DNA from: Solanum dulcamara
Taxonomy: Eukaryota; Streptophyta; Magnoliopsida; Solanales; Solanaceae
Assembly (NCBI RefSeq): GCF_947179165.1
Contig: NC_077242.1
Location: 28,085,097 to 28,149,096 of the forward strand
Length of the DNA stretch: 64,000 bases
Reading direction: 5' to 3'
Shown: in pieces, positions 1 to 12,637 of the stretch
Numbering within the stretch: the first letter of the stretch is position 1
Layout of the letters: every line of letters begins with the position of its first letter
The notes under the pieces: model-generated
Seen by the model: only the letters and a program-made list of their open reading frames with translations
What the model was told of the DNA's origin: nothing
Database searches by the model: none
Made by a program: the position numbers and the translations under genes

Positions 1-210
1 ACAAATTGTTTGCTCATCTGAGTTAAGAGCTAAAGATTGTTCAGTTGTTTTTATTAACTGTTTAGTAGAAAATTTATCAAACCATCCATAGTCATAAATG
101 GTTTTGGTATCAATTTTTGGAATAGTCCATTTGTTTAATAAATCGAGATTTTGAGGTACATCTACCTCTTCTAATCTAGTACTTTTAATACTAGCTTCGC
201 CTATATCCAT
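1..210 (-). CDS. Caulimovirid-like movement-protein-type ORF, 5' fragment
   Basis: The minus strand is open from an ATG at 210 to the window edge, giving 70 codons without a stop, so the 3' part lies outside the window. It begins MDIGEAS and carries the block LLNKWTIPKID followed by an acidic/aromatic stretch (DYGWFDKF). From memory of plant genomes, this WTIPKI-type N-terminus belongs to proteins with a 30K-type movement domain found in endogenous pararetroviruses and related elements. The movement domain itself would start beyond the edge, so the family call is inference. Unlike every other viral-type ORF here it has no stop or frameshift. It does not resemble the N-terminus of the movement-protein relic at 19645, so it is probably a different element. 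No primer site or LTR was found directly upstream. Confidence 0.5.
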   Translation of the reverse strand, partial: MDIGEASIKSTRLEEVDVPQNLDLLNKWTIPKIDTKTIYDYGWFDKFSTKQLIKTTEQSLALNSDEQTIC

Positions 211-2384
211 AGAGAATATAAATCATATCTATGCCAAGTATTAAAAGTAATACGATTTATGTATTATGAAAGTTCTTAGGCTCTGAAAGTTCATAGTAAA
301 GTTAATGTATCAACTTCCGGTCCATAACCTGACTAAACCACCACATGGAATATGCCCAAAGCCACAAAAATAATCCGTATTTGATTTCAACACCCGTTTT
401 CAAGTAATTGCAACCACCCAAGGATCCTTAAGACATAGTATATGGTGTTTAACATGCAATCCAGTCTACACAAGAACCATCACAATATTTAAACATAATA
501 ATCCGGCCATTTATGCACCAACATGATAAATACATCACATTTAATAAATCTGTTTCACTCATGGAGCCAACATACAAAAGATCCATCAAATATGTACCAG
601 GCGTGGTACCCAACCCAACCATATACTAACCTGCATCTTACCCGAGCCAATCGACAGTCTATACCAAGCGTGGTACCTGAGCCAATCGATAATAACAGAT
701 ATCATATATAATCATAATCATAATGAATACAACCACACTTGTAAGCCACAGGGAATTAAGACAAGTTCATTTCATGAGATTGATAACCATATATCATTTC
801 ATATTCATCCCTTTTTGTTCCCTAACCATGTATTCGTATAAGTATTGTTAATAAGACAGTTAACATGCACACATAACGTAAATTAGAAAAATAATTCAGC
901 CATCACCTACATAAAATTATGGTTCAACAATTCCCTTACACTTAATCAATTCCAAAGTCATAAACCAATATCTAACCCAATTTTCCAGGGATCATGAATC
1001 ATCAGATAAACACCCAATGATAATTATATGGTCAACATTATCTATCACAGTGATTTTCATCCTAAACAACAATAATCCATACTTTTTAAACAACCAAACT
1101 CCATGTCTTGAGCATGAAATCTCTTGTCAATCTACAATATATTATACATTAGAATAAGGTCTAACTACTTAGTCAAGTCGAGCCTATCGGGGTGCCAAAC
1201 AACAACTGCAAAAGTCTGAGCACAAACTTTTGACTCAATGAAAGTAAATCCCGACAGAAGTGGGCCTAAAATTCATGGGTTTTTGCCTCCTTTTTGCACG
1301 AATCTCTCCTCTTTATTATTTTTAATCTTGGAGCAGCCTTGAAGGGTTTATAGAGTAACCCTTTTCCCTTTTCCAACTAAAGAGGAGTAGAATTATACAA
1401 TCCATGTTTTCTAGGTTATGAACCTATCAACCCCGCTATATCGCTCAGATAGCCTCTACAGTAGCGGCACCATAGCTAAAAAATTTCCTCTATGATGGGG
1501 TGACGTCAGCCCAACTCAATTTCAAATTCTAAAATTTTCATCGTGTTATCCCATATTAAATTTAAAGGAGTAATTTCATGATTTTTATAGTTGCTGAATG
1601 TGGTGTCTTTAATAACAATTGAACAGATTATTACAATAGATATCAATTTATCCATCGTACTTTCCTAAATAATTTCTAAGGTGGAAGAAAGGAAATACAG
1701 GCAGTGTAATACTATCTCCCTATTTTGATTGTGTAAAAAGAGAATTTATGCCTTACGCAAGGCATTGAAACTTCTATTTCTCTCAGCATACGCAACTACT
1801 CAAAGATTAGTTTCATCTCGCTCTGTCAGGGAACCCCTTCCAGATTCATATCGAGAAAATAGATAACCTCCTCTTGACTGTCCAAGTAACCTGGGGCCTT
1901 GCTAATATTCTGTGTCATAAATTTTAAATGAATGAACCACAAAATATTTCCCTGCTAAAAAGTTAGACCCTACTATAGCGAGATAATTACCTCTATAGCG
2001 GTACCACTATAGCGGAGACCCCCTCACGCTATAGTGGGTGGAAATAGACTATATGGGTGAGAAATGGGTTTCTCGCCCATTCTCACCCTTTTACATTCAA
2101 AAACTCAATTTTCTCTCCAAATCACTTTGCTACTAATGTTATAAACTAAGGTAATGATCATAACACTCCCTATCCTTGCTTCAATGTACAAATTTGATTG
2201 TTACATGCTAGACATTGGTTAAGTAGAATAGAAGTTTGGGTTGATTTTATGAATTTTGAACTTTTGCTTAGATTTGATGAAAATTTTGAAGTCTTGACGC
2301 TTCCCTTATTTCAGGATTCTGGGCATGATATGCCGGTATTTGATGGCACATCCCATGCATTTAATAAGGAATAAATTCTAGTTC
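211..2384. other. Repeat-like DNA without a recognisable gene
   Basis: No coding signal was found on either strand in about 2.2 kb. The sequence looks like decayed LTR or other repeat DNA. Two near-direct copies of a 'gcgtggtacc' word occur near 600 and 670. Clusters of 'ctatagcg/tagcgg' words occur around 1430-1500 and 1970-2040, similar to words inside the LTRs at 33225-33350 and 38836-38965. No boundaries, target duplications or primer sites could be defined. Confidence 0.4.
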
Positions 2385-3768
2385 TTAAGTAACAATAGGG
2401 TATTTTAATAGTTTTCTACTGTGTTAAGGAGAGAAATCAATAAAAATGGATAAGAAGGAAAAACAAAGAAAAAAGCTACAAAATGGAGACCTGACGGCAG
2501 GTATAATGGATTGTCACACTTACAACGGGTCGTCAACCCCATCGTCAAGCTCAAACAGAAGAGGTGAAAATGTTGATAGTTATTATGGTAAATTTGATAA
2601 ATCGTCATATCTCTAACGGGCTGTCATTTCTACTATTAAACTTACACAAAAGTGAAGCCAAAAGGATGAGTTATGACAACAAATCTGACGGACCATCACA
2701 CCTCTGACTCCTCTTCATCTCCATCATCAGAACAATTATTTAATTTATCAGCACTGGTTAGCATTGACGGTGCGAGTGATGGACCATCGAGTTTGTAATA
2801 GGCTGTCATATCCACCGTCAGGCGGACGTCGGAGTGCTACATTTTGACTTTTGAATTTTCTATTTCCTGAGACTATAAATACACATTTTTTGGTTTTATT
2901 TTAGTATCTTATTTTCAAAGAACACAACGAATGTAGTATTGATGGGAGTGTGGTTTATTAAATGAGAATTGTGATTTATAAAATCAAAATATTGATTATT
3001 TTATTTTTTTATAAGTATCTATTCTTTAGATGAATGCAATAATATCTCCTGTTTTTATAATCACGTGTGGCTAAATTCCACAACCTTGGGTTGTGAATCC
3101 ATGAAGAATTGAACTAAAACTAGGGTTTCATACAGAATGACCTAATTATTGCTTTATGCATATTGTTAATTCTTTCATATTAACTGAATTCTAATGGTTG
3201 CAAACATTAGATCCTGCCCTAGGTTTTACTTGTTTGAGTAAAAGAGTAAAACTTGGGAAAAGAATTAACAACAATAATTTGAAGTATAAATTCATCTAAT
3301 AGTTAGTGCTGTAACAAGATTAACTACTTGAGTAATTATCAGTGATTGACTTGATACATTTTTAGTTCGGAAGAATAGAAATGTCGTATGCTTAAGATGG
3401 TTGAGAAACACTTAAGGATAATAAATGTGTGATAAACTGATGCAATCTGCAATGTGTAAAGTCAATCTGTAGTAACTTGAATATCGGTCAATTAGTCTCG
3501 ATAAACACAAATGTGGGTTGTTTTCCTCATAAACCTAATTTCCAAATATTGTGAATCATTCTTGGGTATTATTAAATCATAAGAATTATATTCTAAAACC
3601 CCCCATATTTTCACTTTACCTCGAAAATAAGTAACTAACAGTAAAATAAGCGCATACAGCTTAGTCGTCACCTTATTACCTGTGAGATTCGATCCCAACC
3701 TAGTTGGATTCTATATTTGACAATGATTACTTTATATCTCTTTTTTGAGGTATAATTTGGGTGTATCA
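2385..3768 (+). repeat. Athila-type 5' LTR (element E1)
   Basis: This non-coding block ends in CA at 3768, immediately before a primer site and an Athila gag, so it sits where the 5' LTR belongs. It holds scattered words of the type 'gacgg...ccatcac' and 'ccgtca' between 2490 and 2830. A plausible TATA element (ctataaata) lies at about 2873. Similar gacgg/ccgtca words recur in the LTR-like stretches at 28200-28480 and 47220-47540. The left boundary is approximate because no matching 3' copy could be aligned with confidence. Confidence 0.5.
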
Positions 3769-3773
3769 AATTT

Positions 3774-3791
3774 TGATGCCATTGTCGGAGA
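3774..3791 (+). promoter_or_regulatory. Athila-type primer binding site, degenerate
   Basis: The sequence tgatgccattgtcggaga lies 5 bases after the LTR end. It matches the usual Athila primer site (TGGCGCCGTTGCCGGGGA) except at five positions, all consistent with G-to-A or C-to-T change. Lineage assignment rests on general knowledge of Athila elements. Confidence 0.65.
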
Positions 3792-3815
3792 ATATAGTTG
3801 TCTATTAAGTCAAGT

Positions 3816-5344
3816 ATGCTTCTGAAGGGTACAGGTCAGTGCATGCCAAGTACCCGAAGTAAGGGTGAACTGTTTATTCCTTACGATCCAAAAATCAAAA
3901 GGTCAGTTCGCAAGATGAATATGCAAGAATGAGAAGCTTAGAGGATGAATGTGTAAGAATGAGAAGCTTAGAGGTAGAGAGAGCTTGCTGAAGCTCATGC
4001 TAGGGACAATATTGACAATGGCGGTAATAACAACCTGGGAGATGAACATGATGATGAGGATGATGATTTACTATCTCAACATCATTGATTAGTTACTAGA
4101 GGTAGAGATCAACTGCCTGTTGACTTTGTTGTGGAAGATGATGATCTAGATATGTATAGGGTTGGAGCCACTGGGGCTATAGTTCTTCATTCGCTACCAC
4201 CAGGACAGAAGTTCACTATCACTAGCACTATGCTTCAACTGTTGAACTTAACAGGATTATTTAGGGGAACAATTGAAGACAATGCACATCAACATCTGAT
4301 GAACTTCATAGCCACATGTAAGTTTTCTGATATCTCGAGAGTTAGCCAAATATTAATCCGCCTGAGGTTATTTCCATTTTCTCTGTCTGGGGAGGCAATC
4401 AAGTGGCTGAATGAGCTCCCACATGATTCAATTACCAACTTGATAGAATTGAATAAAGCATTTCTGGAGCAATTCTTCCCACCTTCAAGGAAGTTGCAGA
4501 TTAAGGATGAGATCAATGCACGCAAAAAATTACCTCATGAAGCTCTACATGAATCATAGTCGAGGTTTAGTTAGAAGATAAAACAGTGTCCAAATCATAG
4601 TCTCACAGATGAGCATTTGATGAAGCGGTTCTACCGATCTTGCAATTTTGTCACCAGGCCATTTGTTGACCAGGCTTGTGGTGGATCATTTATGTCTATG
4701 ACTTTTGCTGAAGCATCGGCTATCTTAGATCAAGTCTCAAAAATAATTAGGGATTGGCATACGAGAGATTCTAAGATAGGTGGTATGAGGTATACTTTTG
4801 AGATGTCGGCAGAACAGCGAAAGAGAGAAGAGGAGCGAGACCAAGATATGGCTTATATAAAGACTCAGATGGACTTGCTAACTAAACGTCTACTATCTAG
4901 TGGGGCTGAAAAAGTAAAGGCAATTGAGATTGCAAGCTGCTATGATGATCCAGATTTTGACTATGATGAAGAGGTGACATTTCTGAACAATTAGGGGGGT
5001 TTCCTGACTTACAACTCTGGAAGCCAAGGTCGGAACTTTGAAAAAGGTGGGTACTACGACTAAGCAGGAAACTGTGATCAAGGGAGATGAAAAAACAAGG
5101 ACAATGCTAAGAATGATCAAAGTGGTATGTATGTACCTCCAAGTAATAGAGAAAGAACTGCAAATAGAACAGGTAACTCCAGGTTGGAAGATATACTAAC
5201 TAAGGTACTACAAAAGGTGGAATCTATTGACTCAGGAGTGAGAAAAATAAAAGATGATCTATCTAGTATGAGCCAGCTGGTAGATTCATAATCCACGTCC
5301 ATTAAGCAGTTAGAGCAGCAGTTGGGGAAACTGTCAGCCACATT
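3816..5344 (+). pseudogene. Athila gag, 5' part (element E1), interrupted by E2
   Basis: One reading frame runs from ATG 3816 through all recognisable blocks but carries several stops. The N-terminus has the Athila-like 'FIPYDP' block. The retrotransposon gag domain is clear at 4260-4560, including 'RLRLFPFSLSGEAIKWL' and 'FLEQFFPPSRK'. The same frame continues after a TAG at 4558 with a block holding 'FYRSCNFVTRPFVD' and a Lys/Glu-rich helix with 'MAYIKTQMDLLTKRLLS'. Reading ends at '...LGKLSAT', where the Tekay element inserts, and the coding sense resumes with 'LNQRKDGTLPS' at about 14977. Gag would form the particle shell of the element. The nonsense changes make this copy a relic. Confidence 0.8.
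3915..3974 (+). repeat. 30-bp in-frame tandem duplication in Athila gag
   Basis: A 30-bp unit beginning atgaatatgcaagaatgaga is present twice in a row (3915-3944 and 3945-3974), differing by two bases. The length is a multiple of three, so the gag frame is preserved, but each copy carries an in-frame TGA. Confidence 0.85.
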
Positions 5345-7673
5345 TGTAACATTTCCTAAAAACGTTGTATACGATGTTTCAATTCTCGCCTAAAAATGAT
5401 ACAACCTCTATATTTTGGGTATAACATTTTATAGGATTGTCCAAATTGGGTGATTCAAATTTCTGAGTAACTATAAGATTATTACCTACAACTTCTGTGA
5501 AGACCATAATTTAAGTTTTGGAGGTTAAGTAGGTCAAATAAATTAATTGTTCTAAGATAGTGTGTTGTGATGAAATAGAGTATTTGTAGAAGAAAATTCA
5601 TATCTCACTGTCGGATACTCCAAATTGGTTGATTATTGAATGATATGAAACTACACTTATATATCTACAATTCTTATACAGACACCAAATCCTAATAAGG
5701 AATTTATCTTGTTCAAAAGCAGCTCTGAAAAGGAGTATTCTGTCAAAGATAACTCATTTCACCTACCATGGAAAGATCTAGATACATTTGACATCACTCA
5801 TGACATAAATTGTCATCCAATTAACATCATCCATGACATCATAATTTTTCATTAAATTTTCAGATTTTTCTTTATAATTATTTTATTTATTGTTAGATCC
5901 CTGTTTTCCACCTATAAATACCCACCTTATTTCCTCATTTTATTCATCAAGCGTTCTCAAGCAAGTCTTCTCTCTATACACTTCTTTACACATTCTCAAA
6001 TATAGTTTTAGTTCTTAATAGTGAAGAAATACTATTCCGGTGATTCATATACTTCGGGTAGTACACAAAAAGTTCCGGCGAGGAGAAAAGCTAGGACTCA
6101 AGAGTATTCATTAAGTCTTTCGGTTCTGACTAAAGGTTTGGATTCTAGGTATGTAGGGCTTCAATGAGAGTATTCCTTCCACTCTCATGTCTAAATTATT
6201 TTGATTATATGATAAATTATATTTATTTTTTTTAAGCTCTACTCTAAGTTATGTGGGTGTTTATCCATGGGTTATTCCACCCATGTAGTCCAAAAACTCT
6301 TTCAATTAAGTCTCTTGATTTCAAGTAATATTTTCTTATGGTAATTCTTATTTTTACTTAATAGTACGAATTATGATTAAACTAATGATTATTGGTCTAT
6401 TTTGATGCGACATAATTTCATATGTATGAATTGATGGTTTGCAAGTAATTCCTTTATTTATCTATTAAAAGGTTATTAAAATTCATGGTGGGTTGTTTCA
6501 AGCATGATTTTTAATTAATGAATTTTAAAGTATTTATGTATATTTATTTATATACATATGTGCAAGTTGAAGTGATTTGAACCCACCTAGTTTTACTAGG
6601 TTTTTAATAAAGTTTGACTTGAAAGCCTTGACTCCAAATGAATATTTGTGAAAGCAATATCTATGATCAAAAGGGAGTCTTATGAAAATAAAAAAATGAT
6701 AAAATGATATGAATAATGGATTCTTTATGCAATAAGGACAATTCTTGCATATTTGAATTTTTAAATATTTTAATGAGCTATTCTACCGAATATGATATTT
6801 GAATTCTCAAGTTATATGCTATGAATATTTTAAAGTATTAAACTATTCCGTGGAATTGACTTAGCACCGAATGAGGCATTGAGGTGGGATTCGGTAAGGG
6901 AATCCTAGTAGCAACCCCTTGTCTCATTAACTATGTGCCAACATAGGAGCCCTTGTAGGCTTAGGCTAATGGATCCATAAATAGCCATTAAAGTTAAAGT
7001 TAAATAAATAAATGAAGTTGACGGAGTTCTACCTGGCAAGTAGTCTTTCCGACCAACGTAGGGGGTTATGTTGGATTCCATGTAATAGCTCGCATGATCT
7101 TAAATATCGGTTATGGTTATTTTCCCACAAAATGAATGTTTTTAAAGGATATCTATATGATTTATTATGCATGCATTATATTATGTTCCATATTACATAA
7201 GTTTTATAATATTTCCTCAATGTTCATGCATTCTTACATACTTAGTACATTTAAAGTACTAACGCATACTCTTTTGCCTACATGATATCACCGTGTAGGG
7301 ACCAGTGCTCCTTCTTGTTCTCCTCTACGTGGCTAGTTGAGATTTCCTTGAAGACTACTTTTGGTGAGTTCCCATGTTCCGGGAATAATACTCCTCTATC
7401 TTTCCTGCTTATGATATGTTAAGATATTTTACTATGGCATTTCTTCTATTATGATTGAGGGTGAGCTAGGGACTTGTCTTAGCCCCGTTAAATCTAATAG
7501 TTAGAGGTATTATTGGACATATGTAAGTTGAAGATTTACTATTATGATTTCTGCTTGTTGATTTATCATCATTACCTATGAAAGGCTAAAAGAATGCTAA
7601 GAGGCTTATTTGAGGTACTTTCGGGTTTCTCAATCGCCATGTCACGTCTAGGTCCTAGGCTTGAGTCGTGACA
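5345..7673 (+). repeat. E2 5' LTR
   Basis: Begins TGTAACAT and ends GTGACA. It matches 12652-14971 along its length with scattered substitutions and small indels. It contains a TATA box (5913-5920), followed by a probable leader. A region near 6840-7000 with 'ggtaagggaatcctagtagcaa' also recurs in the LTRs at 14160 and 49120. A short ORF starting at 7012 lies inside the LTR and has a partner at 14311. It is not a gene. Confidence 0.92.
5913..5920 (+). promoter_or_regulatory. TATA box of E2 5' LTR
   Basis: TATAAATA lies in the context cctataaatacccacc. The matching place in the 3' LTR (about 13216) reads cctaaatacccacc, two bases shorter, which destroys the TATA box there. Confidence 0.7.
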
Positions 7674-7677
7674 AACT

Positions 7678-7689
7678 TGGTATCAGAGC
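7678..7689 (+). promoter_or_regulatory. E2 primer binding site, initiator Met-tRNA
   Basis: TGGTATCAGAGC starts 5 bases after the LTR end and matches the 3' end complement of plant initiator methionine tRNA, the usual primer of chromoviruses. Confidence 0.9.
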
Positions 7690-7888
7690 CCGAGGTTTTG
7701 AATGGTCCTTGGAAGTCCAACATACCGCATCGAATAGGGTCTTGTTCATGGTTGTGAAGTGCGCCATAATTATGAAGAGGAGACTATGAGGCGTTTAGGA
7801 AAATTTTCACTTCTTTCAAATTCATGTCGTGCCTTAGAGTGTCCTAAGCTTTCCTTTAACTAATGACCCATTTTGTTTTCTCAAGATA

Positions 7889-8983
7889 ATGATTGGAGGA
7901 AGATCACCTCGAAGAGAAAGGGTTGACGATGAGGACTAAACTCCTTCGATTCCTAATGCCCAACATTATGAGGACGGGGTAACCCATGCCGAGTTTCGTA
8001 GTGTTATTACTTTGTTAGCTCAAGTCGTAGCTAACCAAGAGAATCTAGGTGTTCCTCCTCCCCAAATGCAAAATCTAGCCTCTAGGATTCGAGATTTCCA
8101 AAGGATGAATCCGCCTGAGTTCGATAGTTCTAAACTAGATGAGGACCCTATAGAGTTCATTAATGAGGTGTATCATATTATGGCTATCATGGGTGTTCCA
8201 CCAAGTGAGAAGGCCGAGCTAGTGGCCTATCAACTCAAAGGTGTGGCTCGAGTGTGGTATGAACAATGGGTTGTTGAGAGGGATGAAGAAATAAGGTCGA
8301 TAGGATGGAAAGAGTTCAAAGGTGCCTTCCTAGACCGTTTCTTCCCATTGGAGCTAAGGAAGGCCAAAATCCAAGAGTTTATCAACCTCCATCAAGGAAG
8401 TATGAGCGTGAGGGAGTATGCTCTCAAATTCACTAAGTTTTCCAAGTATGCTCCCTTCATGGTCTCCGACCTAAGAGCTAGGATGAGCAAGTTTATTTCC
8501 GGTGTCTCAAGCTTGGTGTCCAAGGAGTGCAAAACGACCATGTTGTTCAAGGAGATGAATATCTCTAGGTTAATGACTTATGCAGAACAAATTGAAGAAG
8601 AAAAGCTTAAAGAGAGATCAAGGGGGTTCAAAAAGGCTAGAGTGGATGGTGGAGGGTTTAACCCTCAAAGGTCCGATTATGGTAACAATGGCAAAGTCCA
8701 AGGTGGGAAACGATTTATGGGACAAGGTTCCACCAATACTCCTCCTCCAAGGTTCAACAAGGACAAGAGTGGTAAACCAATGATTCTAAGAGAGAATGTT
8801 GCTACTCAAACTTTTCCCGCTTGCAAGAAGTGTGGAAGGACTCACAAAAGGGAATGCTTAGATGGCTCTAATGCATGCTTTAAGTATGGCAAGTTGGGCT
8901 ACCATGCTAAGGATTGTAGAGATGGTGGTGGTAGGACTCAAGGCCAAATTGCTCTTGGTCAACAAGTCCAAGGAGATGTCTAA
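7889..8983 (+). pseudogene. E2 gag with zinc knuckle
   Basis: The frame opens at ATG 7889 (MIGGRSPRR), hits a premature TAA at 7937 and is then open to 8983. The retrotransposon gag domain covers roughly 8090-8560, with 'FDSSKLDEDPIEFINEVY', 'GVARVWYEQW' and 'FLDRFFPLELRKAK'. After a Gly/Lys-rich linker come 'CKKCGRTHKREC' and a degenerate zinc knuckle 'CFKYGKLGYHAKDC', in which the second Cys is Tyr. The TAA at 8981 lies at the gag-protease join and the same frame then continues into protease, so gag and pol were originally one ORF. In an active element this is the capsid/nucleocapsid protein. Confidence 0.88.
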
Positions 8984-11900
8984 TGCACCAACTACTTTTA
9001 TGCCTTGCATGGGAGATAAAAGGTTGAGAATGCACCTAATGTCATTATCAGTATGTTAAAGGTCTTTTCTTTTAATGTGTATGCACTATTAGATCCGGGT
9101 GCAAATTTATCTTTTGTTACTCCATTCCTTGCTAATAGATTTGATATTTTACCTGAAATGTTATTAGAGCCCTATTTGGTGTCTACCCCCATTGGTTAGT
9201 CAGTTATTGCTAGAAAGGTCTATAGGGGTTGCCTTGTGTCTATCTTGCACAAAGTTATTCCTTGTGATCTCATTGAATTTAACATGATAGATTTCGATGT
9301 CATTCTTGGGATGGATTAGTTACATGCATCTTATGCTTCCATAGGTTGTAGGACTCATCGAGTTAAGTTATAATTTCTAAATGAGCCTATTATTGAATGG
9401 GAGGGTCGTGATTCGGTGGTGAAGGGTAAGTGTATTTCTTATCTTATGGCCTGCAAAATGATTTCTAAGGGTTGTATTTACCACATTATGAGGGTTAGGG
9501 ATGTTAACTCCAAAAGTCCTCCTCTTGAGTCAGTTTCTATAGTCAATGAATTCCCTGATGTCTTTCCCGATGACCTTCCTGGTGTCCCTCCCAAAAGGGA
9601 AGTTGATTTTGGTATCGATCTCCTCCCCGATACCCAACCTATCTCTATTCTTCCTTACCATATAGCCCCAGCAGAATTGAAAGAGTTAAAGGAACAATTA
9701 AAAGACTTGTTAGAGAAGGGGTTCATAAGACCAAGTATTTCGCCATGGGGTGCTCCCATGTTATTTGTGAGAAAGAAGGATGGGTCACTTCGAATGTGTA
9801 TAGACTACCGGTAATTAAATAAGATGACCATTAAGAACAAGTACCCACTCCCTAGAATAGATGACTTGTTTGATCAACTGCAAGAGGCAAGTCACTTCTG
9901 CAAGATCGACCTTCGGTCTGGCTATCACCAATTATGGGTGAGGGAGTGTGACATTCCCAAAATGGCCTTCCGAACAAGGTATGGTCACTTTGAGTTTGTG
10001 GTGATGAGTTTTGGGTTGACGAATGCACCGGCGGTGTTCATGGACTTGATGAATAGGGTGTTCAAACCTTACCTTGATACCTTTGTGGTGGTCTTCATTG
10101 ATGATGTTTTAATTTACTCTCAGGGTGAAGAAAAACATAAAAATCACTTGAGAGTTGTGCTTCAAATGTTGAGGGATAGGCAATTATTTGCAAAATTTAG
10201 TAAGTGTGAATTTTGGTTAAAGGAGGTGGCATTTCTTGGTCACGTAGTGTTCGATGATGGGATCAAGGTTGATTCTAAGAAAATACAGACAGTCAAAAAT
10301 TGGCCTAGACCATTATCTCCTTTAGATATTAGGAGCTTCTTAGGTCTAGCCGGGTACTAAGAAGGTTCGTCAAAGGTTTTTCTTCCATCTCATCTCCTAT
10401 GAAAAAATTGACCTAAAAGAAATCCAAATTCATATGGACAGATGAATGTGAAAAGAGTTTCCAGACCTTAAAAGATCGACTTACCTCTGCTCCTATTTTG
10501 ACTCTCCCAGAGGATTAGAAGGGTTTGTAGTTTATTATGATACTTCAAAGATTGGTTTAGGTTGTGTCTTAATGCAAAACGGCAAGGTCATAGCCTATGC
10601 TTCTAGGAAATTAAAGGTACATGAGCGTAACTACCCTACCCATGACCTTGAATTGGCGGCCGTTGTTTTTGCTCTAAATATTTGGAGGCATTACCTCTAT
10701 GGGGTGCATGTGGATGTGTTTACTGATCATAAAAGTCTTCAATATGTGTTCACCCAAAAGGACCTTAATCTAAGGCAAAGAAGGTGGCTAGAACTCCTTA
10801 AGGACTATGACATGAGTGTGCATTATCATCTAGGTAAAGCCAATATGGTTGCTGATGCACTTAGTAAAGTGTCTATGGGGAGTGTGGACCATGTATATGA
10901 AAGGAAGAGGGAGTTGGTGAAAGATGTTCACCGGTTGGCTAGATTAAGGGTGAAGTTGTGTGGAACTAATGATGGTGGTATGGTTGTTCAAAATAGGTTC
11001 GAATCCTCTTTGGTGGTGGATGTTAAATCAAAGCAAGATCTTGACCCAAAGTTTATCGAGTTAAAGAAGTTGGTAAAGGAAAAGAAGATAGAGGTCTTTC
11101 CCAAGGGGGAGATGGGGTGCTATACTACCAAGGTCAGATATGTGTTCCAGATGTTGATGGCCTAAGAAGTTTGATCTTGATGGAGGCTCATAATTCTACA
11201 TACTCTATTCATCTCGGTTCAACAAAAATATATCGAGACTTAAATGAGTTGTATTGGTGGGGTGGCATGAAGAAGGACATAGCAAGGTTTGTGTCCGAAT
11301 ATACGAATTGCCAACAAGTGAAGGCCGAACATCGAAGGCCGGATGGCCTAGCCCAAGACATTGAAATCCCAACTTGAAAGTGGGAAGATGTGAATATGGA
11401 TTTTGTAGTGGGTTTGCCTCATACCCGAAAGCGTCATGACTCGATTTGGGTAATTATTGATAGAATGACTAAGTCAGCTCACTTCCTACCGATTAAAACT
11501 TCCTATAGTGCTGAAGACTATGCCAAGTTGTATATTCGGGAGTTGGTAAGGTTGCATGGTGTGTCGTTATCCATTATTTAGGATCGTGGTACCCAATTAA
11601 CTTCTCACTTCTGGAGATCATTTCAAAAAGGCCTCGGTACTAAGGTAAAGTTGAGCACAACATTCCATCCTCAAACGGATGGGCAAGCCAAAAGGACAAT
11701 TCAAACACTAGAGGATATGTTAAGGGATTGTGTGTTGGAGTTTAAAGGGAATTGGGATGATCATCTACCTCTCATAGAGTTTGCCTATAATAATAGTTAC
11801 CACTCAAGTATTGAGATGACACCATTTGAGGCTTTGTATGGGAGATGATGTAGATCACTAGTTGGTTGGTTCGAAGTAGGCGACATGACCTTGTTAGGAT

Positions 11901-12448
11901 CCGATTTGGTACTTGATGCTTTACAGAAGGTGAAGATCATTAGAGAAAGTTTGAACACGACTCAAAGTCATCAAAAGTCCTATTCTGACACTAGAAGAAG
12001 GGATCTTGAGTTTAATGTGGACGATTGGGTGTATCTGAAGGTTTCATCCATGAAAGGTGTGGTTCGATTTGGTAAGAAAGGAAAATTGAGTCCTAGGTAT
12101 GTAGGACCTTATAGAATCGTGAGACGTGTTGGTAAGGTTACATATGAGTTGGAATTACCATTGCAAATGATCATGGTTCATCCGATGTTTCACGTGTCTA
12201 TGTTGAAAAAAAGTGTGGGTGATCCTAATTCCATTGTACCTATGAGAATAGTGAATATTGAAGAAAACTTGACCTATAAAGAAGTTCCTGTGGAAATTTT
12301 GGACCGGCAAGTTAAGAGATTGAGGAACAAAGAAGTTGCATCTGTTAAATTCCTTTGGAGAAATCAACAAATAGAAAGTGCAACATGGGAAGCGGAAGCG
12401 GATATGGTTAAGATATACCCTCATCTTTTCCCCTCTACCCAAACCTAA
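8984..12448 (+). pseudogene. E2 pol: protease, RT, RNase H, integrase, chromodomain-like tail
   Basis: Protease has 'LLDPGANLSFVTP' near 9085. RT runs about 9600-10360 with '[12 protein letters not shown]', 'SFGLTNAP' and an intact catalytic 'FIDDVLIYS' near 10095. RNase H runs about 10530-10900 with 'DHKSLQYVF' and lies in a shifted frame after an indel near 10365. Integrase starts near 11120. Its zinc-binding motif has lost one Cys ('EYTNCQQ') and the catalytic Glu is Lys in '[14 protein letters not shown]' (codon 11690-11692). The C-terminus has 'GKKGKLSPRYVGPY' and a chromodomain-like end 'ATWEAEADM'. In-frame stops include TAG at 9317, TAA at 9812 and TGA at about 11846. The first two fit Trp and Gln codons hit by transitions. 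The product would be the replication and integration enzymes. This copy is dead. Confidence 0.92.
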
Positions 12449-12637
12449 GGTATTAAGTTGTCCTTGCTCAATTACTTGAAATCTTTGCATCTTAACTTTT
12501 CTTGTCATATGCTTGCAAAATTATAAAATATGTTTTAAATGATGTTTTAAATTACACTATTGTATTAATGATGGGTTGTTGTTTTACACTCCAACCTACT
12601 CAAGCTAAGTCTTTCCTCATTCAAGGATGAATGTTCC

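Noticed and set aside
7678..7689. tRNA gene fragment (TGGTATCAGAGC and its copies elsewhere)
   Set aside because: Only the complement of the tRNA 3' end is present, always next to an LTR. No cloverleaf can be formed.
12155..12508. 117-codon minus-strand ORF
   Set aside because: Antisense shadow of the E2 integrase C-terminus.
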